A stretch of 64,000 nt of DNA, from NCBI RefSeq assembly GCF_034259325.1, contig NZ_JAXIVS010000006.1:434001-498000 (forward strand), in the 5' to 3' direction. Shown here in pieces: positions 17,040 to 26,310 of this stretch. The stretch's first letter is position 1, and each line of letters opens with the position of its first letter. Made by a program: the position numbers and the translations under genes. The notes beneath the pieces were generated by a model. That model worked only from the letters and a program-made list of their open reading frames with translations, was not told the DNA's origin and searched no databases. Origin of the DNA: Hyalangium ruber (GTDB lineage Bacteria > Myxococcota > Myxococcia > Myxococcales > Myxococcaceae).

Positions 17040-19277
17040 TCACCGCAGCCAGGGGCGGGGCAGGGCCTCCTGAGCAGGTTCTGCTGCTGTTCGCTGGGTG
17101 ATGGGTGGAGGGCCGCGATGGGACTCGGTGGTGGGGGTGGGCTGCTGCCTCATCCGGCGCATCGAGGTGCCGCACAGCATGATCGGGAAGGGCGTACGCC
17201 CAGTGATGTAGCGGTCGAGGGATTGGAGCGCGAAGCCTCCCAGTACGTCCGTCGATCGGGCGTGTTGGGTCTCGCGCTCCTTCTCAGCGGGCTCGACCCG
17301 GCCTCGGATGAGGTAGGCGGCCGCGAGCATCTCCGGCGGGAGCGTCTTCAAGCGCTCCGTCACCTCTCCGCGCAGGGCGTAGGCCTCCAGCGGCGCGCGG
17401 GCCAGCAACAGCGCCAGTTGTGAGCCGAAGACGCGGTCCGCTTCCTTTGGCTCTCCCTGCCATGCGAGCTCCAGGGCGAGCAGCGCCGCGGCGCCTGGGT
17501 CGAGCTGACCCAGCACCGCGTCGTTCGCCTTGGAGACCAGCCTCGCGGCCTGTTTCAGGTTCTCACGGGTGGCCTGGGTGAGCTCGAGCAGCGTGCGGGT
17601 GTTGGCGTCCGAGATGGCCTTGATCTCCGGGTCTCCCAGGCCCCGCTCGTGGGTGAGGAGGGTGAAGAGGCTCAAGTCCTCCGGGGAGGAGCGCTTGGGG
17701 GGCAGCAGCTTGCGCGAGATGTAGGGGGTGTGCTCCGGGCCGACCACGCGTGACAGGCGACCTGCCAGCAGCGCCAGCTCCCAGCTTCGGTGCTCGGGGG
17801 CCTGCGCGAACTGGACGACTGCCTGGGTGGCCTGCTCGATCTCCCGGAGGGAGAGCAGCACGCGCACGCGCAGATCCAGGTCCTCCACCGAGGATTCGGC
17901 GCTCTCATCCCGCGCCTGGTCGAGCAGTGTCAGCGCATGCTGGGGAAAGCCCTCGGCGAGGCGGACGCGGGCGAGGGCGCGAAGAGCCTGGGCGGACAGC
18001 GGAGTGCGGGACAGCACGGCGCCGTAGGCGTTCTCGCGGTCCGCGGGCTCCTGGGCGCGGATGGACAGGAGGGCTACATCCATGGAGTCCGGGTGCTTGC
18101 GCAGCAGGGCGGCGGCGTTCTCGCGTGCCTGCTGCCCCTTGCCCGCGGCGAGGAGCACTTCCTGGGCGAGCTGGTGCGCGGCGAATTCATCCGGGTACGT
18201 CTCGACGAGCCGCTGGACGAAGGTCACGGCCTGCTCCGGTGCGGTCCGCCACAGGTTGCGCGCGGCCTCCTCCCGGGCCTTCGAGGCGGTGGGGTCCACC
18301 AGGCTGATGCGCGCGGCGAGCTCCCCGGCCTTCTTCCACCGCCCCGCCTGGAGGTGGTCTCGGAGCTGGCGCTCCCAGCCTCCGGGGCGTGGCTCCAGCG
18401 TCTGATGGGCGTCGAGGCTTCCCGTGGAGCCCTCCGGCGCATCGGCGAGCGCCAGGGAGCTCCCCGCCGCGTTGAGCACCGCCAGCGAGCTGGCGCCCAG
18501 CACGTTGTAGATGGAGCGGGGGGCGGCCTCCAGGGAGTACACCTCGAAGGGCTTGGACTGGCCCGGCCAGGAAGCGGAGACGGACAGGGGACCCCAGAGA
18601 CGGAACACCTGCTTCTTCACCAGCACGTCGGGCTCGAGCTGCTGGCGCTCTCCGTCCAGGACCACCTCCACGGGCCGAGAGAAGCCGTTGACCAGCAGCA
18701 CCTCGCGCTGGCCCAGGGAGAAGACGCCCAGGCCGAGCCCCGCGAACGTCAGGGCCACGGCCCCGGTGGCCACGGCCCACCGCACGGCTCCGAGTGCCGA
18801 AGCGCGGGGCACACGGCCCAGCACCTGCGGTGTCCCTTCGCGGTTCCGTTGGGCGAGGTGCTGGCTCAGCGGCCAGAGTGGCACCCCGAGGAGGCGAACG
18901 ACGCGGGTGGCGATGAACGGGGCCTTCGGCTCCCCGGAGGGAGGCGCGCCCAGGAGCGAGACGCCCGTCCCCAGCACGGAGCCGAGCCATGGGGCGGGCT
19001 CGGCCACGGCGAAGAGGGCGCGGTTGGCGAGCAGGGCCTGGAGGGTGTCACGTGCCTCACCCCGAGGCTCCCGGCCCAGGCGGGCAGTGAGCACGGCGCG
19101 CACGGCCAATGTGTCTCCCCGGGAGAGCGCGGAGGAGAGGGGCTCGTCCGGCAGCAGCGTGGCGAGCGCCGGAGCCCGCTCCATGAGCCCGCTGGGGTCC
19201 ATGCTGGCGGCCAGCACGGAGGGGAAGGCCTGCTCCTGAGGCCCGCCTGGGTCCAATGGCCGGGATTGCTCCATCAT
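17040..19277 (-). CDS. Membrane-anchored TPR-rich protein, function unknown
   Basis: About 745 residues if started at the ATG at 19277; a GTG at 19292 and an ATG at 19274 are in frame, and no start has a clear ribosome site. A cytoplasmic N-terminal region (1-180) precedes one membrane helix (roughly 180-203, LGAVRWAVATGAVALTFAGLGLGVF in part). The outer part begins with a beta-like domain and continues as helical repeats with TPR spacing, for example LRALARVRLAEGFPQHALTL and the segments around it. I do not recognise the family. The repeats suggest a protein-binding scaffold in the periplasm. It ends 47 bp before the DUF2914-like gene. Confidence 0.7.
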   Translation of the reverse strand: MMEQSRPLDPGGPQEQAFPSVLAASMDPSGLMERAPALATLLPDEPLSSALSRGDTLAVRAVLTARLGREPRGEARDTLQALLANRALFAVAEPAPWLGSVLGTGVSLLGAPPSGEPKAPFIATRVVRLLGVPLWPLSQHLAQRNREGTPQVLGRVPRASALGAVRWAVATGAVALTFAGLGLGVFSLGQREVLLVNGFSRPVEVVLDGERQQLEPDVLVKKQVFRLWGPLSVSASWPGQSKPFEVYSLEAAPRSIYNVLGASSLAVLNAAGSSLALADAPEGSTGSLDAHQTLEPRPGGWERQLRDHLQAGRWKKAGELAARISLVDPTASKAREEAARNLWRTAPEQAVTFVQRLVETYPDEFAAHQLAQEVLLAAGKGQQARENAAALLRKHPDSMDVALLSIRAQEPADRENAYGAVLSRTPLSAQALRALARVRLAEGFPQHALTLLDQARDESAESSVEDLDLRVRVLLSLREIEQATQAVVQFAQAPEHRSWELALLAGRLSRVVGPEHTPYISRKLLPPKRSSPEDLSLFTLLTHERGLGDPEIKAISDANTRTLLELTQATRENLKQAARLVSKANDAVLGQLDPGAAALLALELAWQGEPKEADRVFGSQLALLLARAPLEAYALRGEVTERLKTLPPEMLAAAYLIRGRVEPAEKERETQHARSTDVLGGFALQSLDRYITGRTPFPIMLCGTSMRRMRQQPTPTTESHRGPPPITQRTAAEPAQEALPRPWLR

Positions 19278-19385
19278 CCCATTATTGAACACGCAGTCGG
19301 GGGGATCAGCACAAGCCCCCGGGGCGTCGCTCGGGGCAGGAGGGCGAGCAAGGCGGGAGGGGCCGCCCCGGGCGGGCTCTGGCTG

Positions 19386-19409
19386 AACCTGTCTGACATC
19401 AGACAGGTT
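19386..19409. repeat. 24-bp perfect inverted repeat, possible operator
   Basis: Arms AACCTGTCTGA and TCAGACAGGTT are fully complementary around a 2-base centre. It lies in the 190-bp gap downstream of the metallopeptidase gene and about 110 bp upstream of the TPR protein start. No T tract follows on either strand, which favours a repressor site or dispersed palindrome over a terminator. Confidence 0.5.
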
Positions 19410-19468
19410 TGTTCGGACCGCCGTCGGGAGGCCCTCGAATCGGAGCGGAGCCCTGGGCCCGAAAGGGG

Positions 19469-21187
19469 TCAGGTCCCCGCGTCGGGAGTGCTGCTGGGAG
19501 CCGGCGCCTCAGGGGGAGGGGCGGGAGCGGGAGCCGGAGCGGGAGGAGCGGGTGGCTCCTCCGTCGTCTGCGCGTCCAGGGTGATGGGGACCTGGAGCGT
19601 GGTGCCCAGGCGCAGCAGGAGCACGTCCGGAGCGATGCCCCGCTCTCCGATGGCCTCCGCGACCTCTCGGGCGGACAGGGCGTTGCCCTGCGCCCACAGC
19701 CCCTTGAGGAAGGCGCCCGCCTCCGGGCTGCGCCACCACGCCGGGCCGAAGCGGGCCTTGAGCTGGCCCTGGAGTTGGCCGGCGAGGAACCACCCCCGGA
19801 AGTTGTCCGCGGACTGGAAGAAGTCCTCCTGGTCCACCAGGTAGCGCGCCGTGTCCTCGGGCGTCATCGGCATGGCGTCGGTGCGCTCCATGATGGCGCG
19901 GTAGAGCTCCTTCGCGTCGGTGCCCTCGCGGTGTACCCCGAGCTGGTACAGCAGCCGCCCGGCGGCGCGTCGAATGAGGAACAGCTTGTGGGCGCTGGAG
20001 GCCGCCAGGTACTGCGCGCGCTGGTCCCCGCGCACCCCCGCGTGCTCCTCCAGCCACACCGGGTCCTCCAGCAGGTCCTCGAAGAGCGCCGAGTACGCCT
20101 CGCCCACGGTGGGGTTGCCCAGCCGGGCCAGCTCGAAGCGCTGCTCGCGGGTGAAGCCGTAGTGCAGCGCGTGCCCGTACTCGTGCAGCACACGCGCCTG
20201 ATGCAGCACCCCCGAGGCGGGCTTCACCGACAGCCGCACGTCCTTGGGCACCTCGATGGCCAGGGTGAGCGGGCGCGGGTTCTTGCGCGGCAGATCCCTC
20301 GCATCGATATAGATGTTGGGCATCTCCGTCAGGTCGATGCCCAGGCCCTGCACCGAGGCGTGCGCGCGCAGGAGCGACTCCTCCTTGGGGAAGGCGTCCT
20401 CCACCTCGCGCGAGCGGAACAGCCGGGGGATGTCGGCGCGGGTGAGCGAGGCGAAGGGCAGGGCCAGCTCGCGCTGCGCCAGACGCTCCATGACGACGCG
20501 GTAGGGCTCCTGGGTGGCCTGGAGGATCTCCTCGGCCAGGAGGCTCAGCCGGCTCAGGTCCGTCTGGCGCAGCTCGCTGCTGAAGGCCTCGTAGGAGGCA
20601 TAGCCCAGCTCCTTCACTAGCTCCTCGGTGCGCTCCTCGCGGCGGCGCAGCGACTGGCTGAGCCGTTCGATGGCGGGCACGGCGGCGGCGTAGAGGGCGC
20701 GCCGCTTCACCGCGCTCTTCTCGTTGGCCAGCAGGCGCTCCAAATCCCGGTAGCGCACCTCGCGCCCGTCCACGCTGAAGGTGAGTGAGGCCTCCAGGTT
20801 GGCGATGGCGTCGTTGTACTCGGCGAGCTGCTGGGCCAGGTACTCGCCGGCGAAGTGGGACTGGAGCGCGGTGAGGGCGCGCAGCTCGCGCGCGTCCTGG
20901 GTGAGCTGGCGCAGCCGGTCCATCTTCCGGATGTTCTCCACGGAGAAGAGCGACTCGGTGCCCGTGTAGGTGGCGGCGATGTTCACCGGCTTGCCTTCCG
21001 TCCAGTGCTCCCAGATGAGGCGGTTCTGCGTCTCGAGCAGGGCCTGGGCCTGCTCGGCGAGCCCCTTCACCTCGTTGACGAGGCGCTGCTGCTCGGTGGG
21101 CGCGGCCGCCGGCAGGGGGGGAGGCGCCTTGGGACAGGCGCTGATGCAAAAGGCAACAGCGAGGAAGAGAAGGACCCTTGGGTGCAT
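19469..21187 (-). CDS. Lipoprotein zinc metallopeptidase (M3/M32-like)
   Basis: 572 residues. A lipobox ends the signal (CISAC, Cys at about residue 18), so the enzyme is probably lipid-anchored. A long helical body precedes H-E-Y-G-H-A-L-H-Y-G, the HExxH zinc motif, and a Glu-containing helix 25-30 residues on (G-E-A-Y-S-A-L-F-E-D-L) offers the third ligand. This gluzincin layout fits oligopeptidases of the M3/M32/M2 group; I cannot place it further. The C terminus is a Pro/Ala-rich tail of about 35 residues. Likely role: trimming of peptides outside the cytoplasm. It diverges from epmA with only 30 bp between starts, so the promoters must overlap the coding ends. Confidence 0.78.
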   Translation of the reverse strand: MHPRVLLFLAVAFCISACPKAPPPLPAAAPTEQQRLVNEVKGLAEQAQALLETQNRLIWEHWTEGKPVNIAATYTGTESLFSVENIRKMDRLRQLTQDARELRALTALQSHFAGEYLAQQLAEYNDAIANLEASLTFSVDGREVRYRDLERLLANEKSAVKRRALYAAAVPAIERLSQSLRRREERTEELVKELGYASYEAFSSELRQTDLSRLSLLAEEILQATQEPYRVVMERLAQRELALPFASLTRADIPRLFRSREVEDAFPKEESLLRAHASVQGLGIDLTEMPNIYIDARDLPRKNPRPLTLAIEVPKDVRLSVKPASGVLHQARVLHEYGHALHYGFTREQRFELARLGNPTVGEAYSALFEDLLEDPVWLEEHAGVRGDQRAQYLAASSAHKLFLIRRAAGRLLYQLGVHREGTDAKELYRAIMERTDAMPMTPEDTARYLVDQEDFFQSADNFRGWFLAGQLQGQLKARFGPAWWRSPEAGAFLKGLWAQGNALSAREVAEAIGERGIAPDVLLLRLGTTLQVPITLDAQTTEEPPAPPAPAPAPAPPPEAPAPSSTPDAGT

Positions 21188-21217
21188 GTGGGGGGCAATG
21201 TAACTTCCTGTGAGCCC

Positions 21218-22222
21218 ATGCCCAATCAAGTCCGTTGGCGGGCGGCCACGGGCCGCCAGGCCCTCTACAGTGCGCTCCGGGGATTCTTCGCCGGCCAGGG
21301 ATACCTGGAGGTGGAGACCCCCCTGCTGGTGCCCACCCCCGGCATGGAGCCGCACATCACCGCCTTCGAGGCGCCCTTCGTGCCGGAGACGGACGTGGGG
21401 CAGGCCCGCCCGCTCTACCTGCACACCAGCCCCGAGTACGCCATGAAGCGCCTGCTGGCCGAGGGCGCGGGGCCGCTGTTCCAAATCTGCAAGGTCTTCC
21501 GCAACGGGGAGGTGTCGCCCACGCACAACCCCGAGTTCACGATGCTGGAGTTCTACCGGCCGAACGCGGACTACCACGCCATCATGGAGGACTTGGAGCA
21601 GGCGCTGGCGGAGGCGGGGCGCAAGGCGACGGCTGGCGAGCCCGGAGCGGACCCGGCCTTCTTCACCCGGCTGCCCTACGAACGGCTCACGGTGCGGGAC
21701 GCGGTGCTGCGGGCCACGGGGGTGGACCTGCGCGTCTGCGCGGATGGCCCGTCCCTCAAGCGCGCCGCCGAGGCGATCGGGGTGCGCACCGGAGACGCGA
21801 CGAGCTTCGACGACGTCTTCTTCCACCTGTTCCTGCAGCGGGTGGAGCGGGGGTTGGGGCACGAGCGGCCCACCTTCCTCATCGAGTACCCGGCCTCCAT
21901 GGCGGCGCTGTCGCGGCTGAAGCCGGGGGAGCCGGCGGTGGCCGAGCGCGTGGAGCTGTACGCCAAGGGGCTGGAGCTGGCCAACGGCTTCTCGGAGCTG
22001 ACGGACCCGGTGGAGCAGCGCACCCGTCTCTTAGAGGAGCAGACCCTGCGGCGCCAGCTGGGCCGGACCGTGTACCCGCTGGATGAGCGCTTCCTCGAGG
22101 CGGTGGGCCGCATGCCTCCCTCGGCGGGCATCGCCGTGGGGCTCGACCGGATCCTCATGCTCCTGATGGGGGCTGAGAGCATCACCGACGTCCTCCTCTT
22201 TCCTGCCCACGAGTTCGTGTGA
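21218..22222 (+). CDS. epmA: Elongation factor P--lysine ligase (EpmA/GenX)
   Basis: 334 residues starting at the ATG at 21218. It is a class II lysyl-tRNA-synthetase-like catalytic domain without an anticodon-binding domain. Motif 2 is FRNGEVSPTHNPEFTMLEFY, and motif 3 is GIAVGLDRILMLLMG. The family attaches (R)-beta-lysine to a conserved Lys of EF-P, which relieves stalling at polyproline. That matters here because several neighbours have long proline runs. The aminomutase EpmB is not in this window. The TGA overlaps the GTG start of plsC by 4 bp, so the two are translationally coupled. Confidence 0.9.
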   Translation: MPNQVRWRAATGRQALYSALRGFFAGQGYLEVETPLLVPTPGMEPHITAFEAPFVPETDVGQARPLYLHTSPEYAMKRLLAEGAGPLFQICKVFRNGEVSPTHNPEFTMLEFYRPNADYHAIMEDLEQALAEAGRKATAGEPGADPAFFTRLPYERLTVRDAVLRATGVDLRVCADGPSLKRAAEAIGVRTGDATSFDDVFFHLFLQRVERGLGHERPTFLIEYPASMAALSRLKPGEPAVAERVELYAKGLELANGFSELTDPVEQRTRLLEEQTLRRQLGRTVYPLDERFLEAVGRMPPSAGIAVGLDRILMLLMGAESITDVLLFPAHEFV

Positions 22223-22953
22223 TTCCCAACTTCCTCAAGACCGCGTGGGCGGACACCGCCGCGCTGAGCCTGACGGCCTTCACCTCGCCGATGACGTCGC
22301 TGTTGTCGCTGCGCAGCCCGCGCGACGCGGACGGGCTGCTGTACCACTGGGGCCGGGGGATGATGCGGGCCGCGGGGGCGACCCACACCTCGAAGGGCCT
22401 GGAGCACCTGCCCGAGGGCAACGTCGTCTTCGTGTGCAACCACCAGTCGAACTACGACGTCATCCTCTTCTTCGCGCACGTGCGGAAGCACACGCGCTGG
22501 GTGGCCAAGCGCGAGCTGTTCAAGGTGCCCGTGTTCGGCACGACGATGCGGCTTGCGGGCAACATCCCCGTGGACCGGGACGGGAGCGAGTCGGACAAGA
22601 GCCGGCTGTCGGAGGCGGTGGTGGCGGTGCGCGAGCGGGTGAGCGTCATGTTCTTCCCCGAGGGCACGCGCAACTCGGACGGGAAGCTCAAGCCGTTCAA
22701 GAAGGGCGCGGCGGTGTTCGGCATCCAGGCCGGTGTGCCCATCGTGCCCATGGCGGTATCGGGCACGCGGAACATCCTGCCCAAGGGGAGCCTGGCCATT
22801 CGTTATGGGCAGAAGGCGGCCCTGGTGGTAGGCGAGCCCATCCACACGCAGGGCCTCACGCTGGATGACCGCGAGGCGCTGACCCACCAATTGGAGCAGA
22901 CCGTGGCCCGGCTCTACGCCGAGGCGTGCGAGCTCTCGGGAGACAAGCCATGA
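22219..22953 (+). CDS. plsC: 1-acyl-sn-glycerol-3-phosphate acyltransferase
   Basis: 244 residues, GTG start overlapping the epmA stop (GTGA). The catalytic motif is N-H-Q-S-N-Y-D (HX4D), and the substrate motif is F-F-P-E-G-T-R. A further conserved segment is GVPIVPMAVSG. The enzyme acylates lysophosphatidate to phosphatidate at the membrane, an early step of phospholipid synthesis. The hydrophobic N terminus may be a membrane anchor. The ATG of ppa overlaps its stop codon by 4 bp. Confidence 0.92.
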   Translation: MIPNFLKTAWADTAALSLTAFTSPMTSLLSLRSPRDADGLLYHWGRGMMRAAGATHTSKGLEHLPEGNVVFVCNHQSNYDVILFFAHVRKHTRWVAKRELFKVPVFGTTMRLAGNIPVDRDGSESDKSRLSEAVVAVRERVSVMFFPEGTRNSDGKLKPFKKGAAVFGIQAGVPIVPMAVSGTRNILPKGSLAIRYGQKAALVVGEPIHTQGLTLDDREALTHQLEQTVARLYAEACELSGDKP

Positions 22954-23630
22954 AGAAGAAGGCCCCGCAGCATTCGTTCCAGGCCCACCCGTGGCACGGC
23001 GTGGATCCCGGCGAGGACGCGCCGGCCACCGTCACCGCGTTCATCGAGTTGGTGCCCACGGACGCGGTGAAGTACGAGCTGGACAAGGAGACGGGCATCC
23101 TGCGGCTGGACCGGCCCCAGCAGTTCTCCAGCCAGTGCCCCACGCCGTATGGCTTCATCCCGCGCACGTTCTGCGGCACGCAGGTGGCGAAGCGCGCCGC
23201 CGAGCGCACGGGCCTCAAGGACATCCAGGGCGACGGGGACCCGATGGACATCTGTGTGCTGACCGAGAAGGTCATCACCAGCGGCAACCTGCTGGTGCGC
23301 GCGGTGCCGATTGGCGGCTTCCGGATGGTGGATGGCAACGAGGCGGACGACAAGATCCTCGCGGTGCTGGAGTCGGACCTGGCCTACGGGGAGATCGTCC
23401 ACATGGCGCAGGCGCCGCGCGCGATGGTGGACCGGCTCAAGCACTACTTCCTCACGTACAAGCAGATTCCGGGTGAGGGGAAGCGCAAGGTGGAGATCGC
23501 CGAGGTGTATGACCGGCCCGAGGCGCTCGAGGTCATCCGCCGCAGCATGAAGGACTACCAGGGCCTCTATGGGAGCGCGACGCCCCGGGCGAGCAAGCCC
23601 CGGCGCAAGCGTTCACTGAACCGAAAGTAG
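22950..23630 (+). CDS. ppa: Inorganic pyrophosphatase (family I)
   Basis: 226 residues, ATGA overlap with plsC. The metal-binding signature is D-G-D-P-M-D, with V-K-Y-E-L-D and Y-G-F-I-P-R-T before it. It hydrolyses pyrophosphate to phosphate and so drives biosynthetic reactions, including the PPi-releasing steps of tRNA-type adenylation by EpmA and of lipid synthesis. The C-terminal 15 residues are basic (K-P-R-R-K-R-S). Its last 18 bp overlap the end of the convergent TonB-like gene. Confidence 0.93.
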   Translation: MKKKAPQHSFQAHPWHGVDPGEDAPATVTAFIELVPTDAVKYELDKETGILRLDRPQQFSSQCPTPYGFIPRTFCGTQVAKRAAERTGLKDIQGDGDPMDICVLTEKVITSGNLLVRAVPIGGFRMVDGNEADDKILAVLESDLAYGEIVHMAQAPRAMVDRLKHYFLTYKQIPGEGKRKVEIAEVYDRPEALEVIRRSMKDYQGLYGSATPRASKPRRKRSLNRK

Positions 23631-24761
23631 CCGCACGCGCTTGTAGATGCGGCGGTCCAGCGGCAGCCGCATGTCGACGAACTTCAGGGCTTCGTCGAAC
23701 TCGAAGCTGAGGGTGGGCACGGGCGGGGTGATGGAGATGATCAGCTCGAACTGCCAGAGGCTGGTGAGCGTCTGGCGGCCGGCGAGGGCCTCGGCGGGCG
23801 GGGGCGGGAGCTGCTCGGCGGCGGCGCGCACGTCCTTGAGGGCCTCGCGGTCCACCTGGGCGTTGTTGCTGGGGGAGACGAGCGTCACCTCCAGGAGCTT
23901 GCCCTGTGCGTCCTGCACCACGCGGATGGTGGCGCGGCGGGTGGCGCGGAACTCCTCGCGCATCTGCCGCTTCATGGCCCGGCGGGCCTCGAGGTTGGGG
24001 TCTCCTCCGGGCGGGCCTCGGTCGTTCTGCACGGGAGCGTCCGCGTTGATGGGCGAGCCCGAGGAGCCATAGGCGGCGGCACGCTCGCGCCAGATTCCAT
24101 TCCAGGCCTTGCTGTTCTCCTGGGCCTGCTCCAGGAAGCCCTTCATGCCCTGGGAGGAGACGGCGCGCTCGGCGTCCCAGGAGTTCAGCAGGCTCTTGCC
24201 GAGCTGACTGAAGTAGGGGTGTACCAGGCCGCGCTCCACCTTGCCCTTGCCGAGGCTCTCCAGGGCCAGGTTGCTGACGATGCGCTCCGCGGACTGGGAG
24301 GGAAGTCCCTTGGGGCCTCCCGAATCCTCGGGCGCCACGGCCACCTCTCCGCCCGGCGTGAGCGAGAGCGGAGGCGCGAGGTTCGGCGAAGGGGTGAGGC
24401 GGAGGCCCGGGGCGCGGGGTGTATCCGCCGCGAGAGGCATGTCCGTTCGGGGAACGTCGGTGGCGGGAGCGGGAGGCGTGGGGGCCTGGGCCGTTGCCTC
24501 GGGAGGAGGGGCCGGCTTGGGCGTGGGTCGCGGCGCTCGGGGTGGCAGCGGGGTGGGGGGCGGAGCAGGAGGCTCAGGGGGCTTCGCGGCGGGAGGTGGG
24601 ACCTCTACCTCCACATATTCGAGGGTCACCGGCGTGGGCGGAGGCGGGCGCTGCTCGGCGGAGTCACGGGCTCGGGCCGCCAATACCAGCCACACGAGTG
24701 CATGCACGCCCAGGCTGAGGGCGAGCGCGAGCAGCAGGCGGCGGGGAGGGGCCGGAGACAT
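23613..24761 (-). CDS. TonB-like energy-transducer-type protein
   Basis: 382 residues from the ATG at 24761, which GGAGG precedes by 5 nt; an ATG at 24773 is in frame. One N-terminal membrane helix (about 10-28, LLLALALSLGVHALVWLVL) is followed by a long Pro-rich stretch (about 40-110, with PPPPTP and PKPAPPP). A helical linker follows, and a C-terminal domain with TRRATIRVVQDAQGKLLEVTLVSPSN that matches the TonB C-terminal fold. The layout is that of TonB, which carries proton-motive energy from ExbB/ExbD to outer-membrane receptors. No exbBD or receptor gene is near, so it may serve another envelope machine. It diverges from pncB. Confidence 0.8.
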   Translation of the reverse strand: MSPAPPRRLLLALALSLGVHALVWLVLAARARDSAEQRPPPPTPVTLEYVEVEVPPPAAKPPEPPAPPPTPLPPRAPRPTPKPAPPPEATAQAPTPPAPATDVPRTDMPLAADTPRAPGLRLTPSPNLAPPLSLTPGGEVAVAPEDSGGPKGLPSQSAERIVSNLALESLGKGKVERGLVHPYFSQLGKSLLNSWDAERAVSSQGMKGFLEQAQENSKAWNGIWRERAAAYGSSGSPINADAPVQNDRGPPGGDPNLEARRAMKRQMREEFRATRRATIRVVQDAQGKLLEVTLVSPSNNAQVDREALKDVRAAAEQLPPPPAEALAGRQTLTSLWQFELIISITPPVPTLSFEFDEALKFVDMRLPLDRRIYKRVRLLSVQ

Positions 24762-24863
24762 GGAGGCCTCCATTTAATCGCGGATGGGCTCCCGGCGCTC
24801 ATCAGGCCATCGGCCTCATGCCGGACGCCTGATAGTCTCCGCAGCCTGGAGGCAGATACCTTA

Positions 24864-26309
24864 ATGGCGATCTCGCTGCTCGCGACGGATGGCTACAAGT
24901 TCAGCATGGCAGAGGCGGGCTGGCCCCTGCGCCGGGAGACCTTCTACTACACGCACCGCAAGGGCGGCCTGCAGGTGATGCCGCTGGACCTCGCGGCCTT
25001 CATTCGCGGCCTGCTGCCCGACCCCAAGCCAGAGGACTACGAGTTCCTCGGCCGCCATGATTACGAGATGGGCGTCGGCTTCAAGGCGGCCATGCTCCGC
25101 AAGGATCGCCTCGTCATCCACGCCGTTCCCCGAGGTGCGCTCTTCTATCAGCGGGAGCCGGTGTTCACGGTGACGGGGACCTCGGCCATGGTGTCCTGGC
25201 TGGAGCCGCTGCTGCTCCAGCTCAACTTCCGCATCCAGGTGGCCACCCAGGCGCTGGCGGACCGTGAGGAGCTGGCGCGCGCCCTGGCCGTCGTCACCTG
25301 CGAGGAGCAGAAGCGCATTGCCCTGGAGACGTTGGACTCCGTGGGCGTCAAGGCGGTGCCCATTCGGGTGGACTCAGAGGGCTACTCCCAGCGGGTCCGC
25401 GCGCAGGTGCGCGAGCTGGTGGAGATCGTCGAGGACCCGAGCCGCATCTTCGAGGTGGGCCTGCGCGCCGCCACCTGCCTGGAGCAGCACGAGCTGGCCC
25501 TGCGCGCCTGCAAGGACGCGGGGGTCGAGCGTACCAGCAACGTGGAGGGGGCTCGCAAGCTGGGGATGATCCCGGTGGGGACGATGGGGCACGAGCACAT
25601 CCAGCGCTATGGCTCGGACGAGGCGGCCTTCCGCGCGATGCGGGAGCGCCGGCCGCAGCGTTCCAGCTACCTGCTGGACACCTACGACACGCTCACCTCG
25701 GGCCTGCCCACGGCCTACCGGCTCATCCGCGAGGAGCCGGGCGCGAAGGACTCGATTCGCTTCGACTCGGGGAACAAGAAGCTGCAGTACCTCTATGCGG
25801 TGACGATGGCGCGCGACATCGGCATCCACCCGGTGAACATCCTCGAGGACGGGCTGGACGCGCAGGCCACCCGGGAGTTCGAGGAGCTGCGGCGCCAGGT
25901 GGGCTGGCAGCCCTCGGCGCAGTTCTATGGCTACGGTGGGCACATCGTCGCGCGCACCATGGAGTGCCCGCTGACGCGGGACCGGGTGGCGGCGGTGTAC
26001 AAGCTGTCGCTCACGGGTCACACGCCCACGATGAAGTTCGGCAACGAGCTGGCCGAGGGTAAGCAGAGCGTTCCGGGCTCGCCCGTGCTCTTCCGGCGTC
26101 GCCATGGCAATGGGCCCATCGGGCTCATCGGACAGGAGGGAGAGGCGCCGCCCGACGGGTACTTCCAGCTGACGGATAGCGCCGCGGAGGCGCCCTCGTT
26201 CGTGGCCACGCACCACACGGACGCCAAGGATGTGCGCGTGGCCTATACGCCAGCGACCCAGTCCCTGGTCGACGAGCTGCGCCGAAAGCACTTCCCTGCG
26301 GCGCGGTGA
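24864..26309 (+). CDS. pncB: Nicotinate phosphoribosyltransferase
   Basis: 481 residues, ATG 24864 with GGAGG 11 nt upstream. The frame is open far upstream but that part is a shadow of the TonB-like gene. Recognisable segments are LLATDGYKFSMAEAGWP near the start, GTMGHEHIQRYG (phosphate-binding area), and IRFDSGNKKLQYLYAV. The enzyme joins nicotinate and PRPP to nicotinate mononucleotide in the Preiss-Handler route to NAD. A nicotinamidase-like hydrolase lies 1 kb away, which would supply nicotinate. It converges with the AlkB homologue, with one base between the stop codons. Confidence 0.92.
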   Translation: MAISLLATDGYKFSMAEAGWPLRRETFYYTHRKGGLQVMPLDLAAFIRGLLPDPKPEDYEFLGRHDYEMGVGFKAAMLRKDRLVIHAVPRGALFYQREPVFTVTGTSAMVSWLEPLLLQLNFRIQVATQALADREELARALAVVTCEEQKRIALETLDSVGVKAVPIRVDSEGYSQRVRAQVRELVEIVEDPSRIFEVGLRAATCLEQHELALRACKDAGVERTSNVEGARKLGMIPVGTMGHEHIQRYGSDEAAFRAMRERRPQRSSYLLDTYDTLTSGLPTAYRLIREEPGAKDSIRFDSGNKKLQYLYAVTMARDIGIHPVNILEDGLDAQATREFEELRRQVGWQPSAQFYGYGGHIVARTMECPLTRDRVAAVYKLSLTGHTPTMKFGNELAEGKQSVPGSPVLFRRRHGNGPIGLIGQEGEAPPDGYFQLTDSAAEAPSFVATHHTDAKDVRVAYTPATQSLVDELRRKHFPAAR

Positions 26310-26310
26310 G

